Both the position numbers and the translations under genes were made by a program. 64,000 bases of DNA from Eopsaltria australis (lineage: Eukaryota > Chordata > Aves > Passeriformes > Petroicidae): assembly GCA_034509425.1 (NCBI GenBank), contig JAVTVJ010001163.1, forward strand, positions 400,228 through 464,227, given 5' to 3'. Shown here piece after piece: positions 61,800-64,000 of the stretch. Position 1 is the first letter of the stretch. Each line of letters opens with the position of its first letter. The notes under the pieces were generated by a model that saw only the letters and a list, made by a program, of their open reading frames with translations, was not told where the DNA came from and ran no database searches.

Positions 61800-64000
61800 A
61801 TATAGGAACATAAGGATTTATGGATATTTTCTTAAGCGTAAATTTCTGTGATTCAAAGTTACACATACTGAAGATAGTATCTTTGAGTTTAATAATCTTG
61901 AATTATCATTCTTCTAAAAAGTATCTAAAAATGTTTCTGAAGCTGTCTGATGTTTTGGTAATCAAGCATCATGTGGAAAAAAGTTCCAATACTTAATAAT
62001 CATCATCATAATGTGAAGAAGTAACTCCTCTTGCCTATTTTGAAACTACCACATATTTTAATTTGTTTGCTTTTCGAGTAGGAACTTTGTACTCTGTTCA
62101 CCTACTGAGTGCTACTACTCATGATTGTGTAGACTTCTATCACACTTGTTTTCATGATAAGGAGTTTATCTGGCTTTATCCCAGTTTATCTAGCTTTTCC
62201 TTCAGTGAAGGCTATGTCTGGAATTATTTGTACCAGCTCAGTGAAATGCTAATTCCCAGATGGTAGCTTCTGGAAGAGACATTTTCAGACAGTTCCAGTC
62301 CTTCTTGTGAATCATGTCTTTTCTTCCCTCTCCCTATACAATGACATTTTTATGTATTTGTCCTGGTCTACTGCTTCTGCCCTACATGCAGCCTCTCACA
62401 CTCTTAAATTCTAAGCTTTGGCAATCATGGAGACTGATTTTTTTTTCTGGCTAAATGTCTACAGTCAACAGATTATGACTCCCATTGGCAGTCTCAGAAC
62501 CAATAGATGTCTTAGATTTGTGTATCAAATGGCTGTTTTAAGGATCCTTAAACAGTTTCAACCTTTGTTTCTATTTAAAGAAAGCAGTCATTGGAAGGAG
62601 CAAGTCCAAAGGAACAATGTGATGATACTTGGAGTACATAATCCTTAATCCTTTCAGACATATTTTCAATGTGCACAACAAAAACCAGTCTTTTCCTTTA
62701 TTTCTTTAGCACAGATCACTTAAAAAAATCCCACTGATTATTCTGTCATGGCTTGACTTACAAAGTTGCCTCTATACTAGATTGCCTGGAAACTGGCCCT
62801 CTGTTTCATCCTGAAAGAAGACTCACCTCTCACTGTCTCAGACTTCTTTTAAAACTGTGTGGGTCTGTGAAACAGGCAGGAAAAAAGAGGACTAAGTACC
62901 TGCTGGGGAGTCCATCTGTCAGGTGGTGATGCTAAATTAACTTTCTGTGTAAAAGTATAGATCTTCTTCACTCGTGAATCGGAGCTCTTCTGGATTTTCA
63001 GATAGAATATCAAATTTCTTTTCCTTACTGTGTAATGTTGGGACTGATTTTTTACATTGTTACCTTTTGTTTAGTTTAGATTTACTCATGTTGTTTTATT
63101 ATTTTCAGGGTGCCCCTGTGGTTTTTAAAACCCGTGGGAAGATAGATGCTTCTGGGAGAGCAGTTCATTAGCATGCTAAGCTAGGCATCAGTGCTCTAGA
63201 TACATCCTGTGCAGGACAGAAAAACTCTGACATGCAGCTTCTGTGAGCTGGCAAAGAGCAGCTGAGGCTCTCCTCCAGCAGTGCTTAGATATCACCCTAG
63301 GACAGAGGTCACATTGCTCTAGGATCAAGGTCCAGCCCAGCAGAGGCCTGGCCTCGCTTCCAGCCCTGACGTACCCAGCACCTCCCTGGGAATGGTTTTC
63401 TGGCAATTCTTACTCTTGCTCTCATAATTATTTGCTCTTTAAACCCAATTGAAAATGGATGAAAGGTTGTGAGAGTTGCTACTGACAAATAACTCTCTCA
63501 AATATTGAACATTTTGGGATCTTAAGGATGTGAACTTTATTTTTATTGAATTTGTTTCATAAATCTAGATTTCTGAGATTCATTTGCATACCACTGGTTG
63601 TCCAAAGGTTTTGCTGCATGCCTGATGCATACATGTTCTGATATTCATCTGAAACATGAATAGTAGGCAATCTTTACCTATACTTTAGGTATTCACATAA
63701 CTGAAAAATTACTTTCAGTGTCTCAGTGGTGCATAATAGGGCATCTATTTCAAAGTATTTCCTCTCCACACTTTTATAGCAGTTGGTCTTTTTATTATCA
63801 GAATTGTTATGCTATAGAGATATTAAAGTTTTTGCTACATCTGAAGAAAAATAGAAAAAAAATTACATCTGAGTTGTATTTATTCCCATTGACATAGCTG
63901 CTTTCTTTTTCTAGAGGGAAAAATTGAACTTCCAGAGATCTTGCTAGTCATAAAACCGCTGAAGCAAAGTCAAGCATTTCAATGTGGATATAAAATGTTA
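61800..64000. other. Non-coding stretch, no gene seen
   Basis: AT-rich unique-looking sequence except for a GC-richer stretch at about 63165-63400 (CAGC-, CTCC- and CCAGCCC-rich) holding overlapping 69-72 codon frames on both strands. I recognise no protein or repeat family in it. Confidence 0.6.

Overview
The window is vertebrate nuclear DNA, almost certainly from a bird. It is AT-rich, CpG-poor and full of short simple repeats. It carries several truncated CR1 LINEs with the typical avian 3' end (tandem ATTCTATG-like octamers after a TTCCAACC-type tail). It also carries LTRs of a type I recognise from bird genomes: sense strand starting TGTCCTGG-like, with a weak TATA box and an ATTAAA signal. 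The order of bird cannot be told from the sequence. I recognise no protein-coding exon, no tRNA or rRNA, and nothing bacterial (no operons, CRISPR or phage genes). The many 60-118 codon open frames look like chance ORFs in AT-rich DNA, or lie inside LTRs and CR1 copies. I read the window as a gene desert or the inside of a very long intron.

Layout. 1-5399 is unique-looking AT-rich DNA with one cluster of homeodomain, octamer and TGACAG motifs near 4.46-4.51 kb. 5400-5997 is an old minus-strand LTR whose 3' end has grown into an (ACTC)n microsatellite. 9124-9752 is a GC-rich minus-strand solo LTR with near-matching 6-bp target-site duplications, the best-defined mobile element here. A short CR1 tail lies at about 12.07 kb. 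About 19.69-20.15 kb holds a probable minus-strand LTR with a TATA box and a splice-donor-like site, followed on its sense side by AT-rich degenerate repeats (19.32-19.51 kb). 20.2-37.2 kb is mostly unique AT-rich sequence, with a G/T-rich tract at 30.15-30.20 kb, a motif cluster at 33.77-33.85 kb and an unexplained GC-richer block at 34.2-34.76 kb. A minus-strand CR1 end lies at 37.2 kb and a strong G-quadruplex-type motif at 39.6 kb. Purine-rich and CA repeats lie at 42.8 and 46.6 kb. The last 13 kb has three plus-strand CR1 loci, at 51.7, 55.4-56.0 and 61.3 kb. The middle one is interrupted by a second, truncated LTR related to the one at 5.4 kb.

There are no genes whose cooperation can be described. 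The readable content is transposon history: CR1 fragments with relics of the reverse transcriptase reading frame, solo or truncated LTRs that all lie on the minus strand, and microsatellites, some seeded by those elements. Any regulatory role for the unique stretches is inference and would need cross-species alignment.
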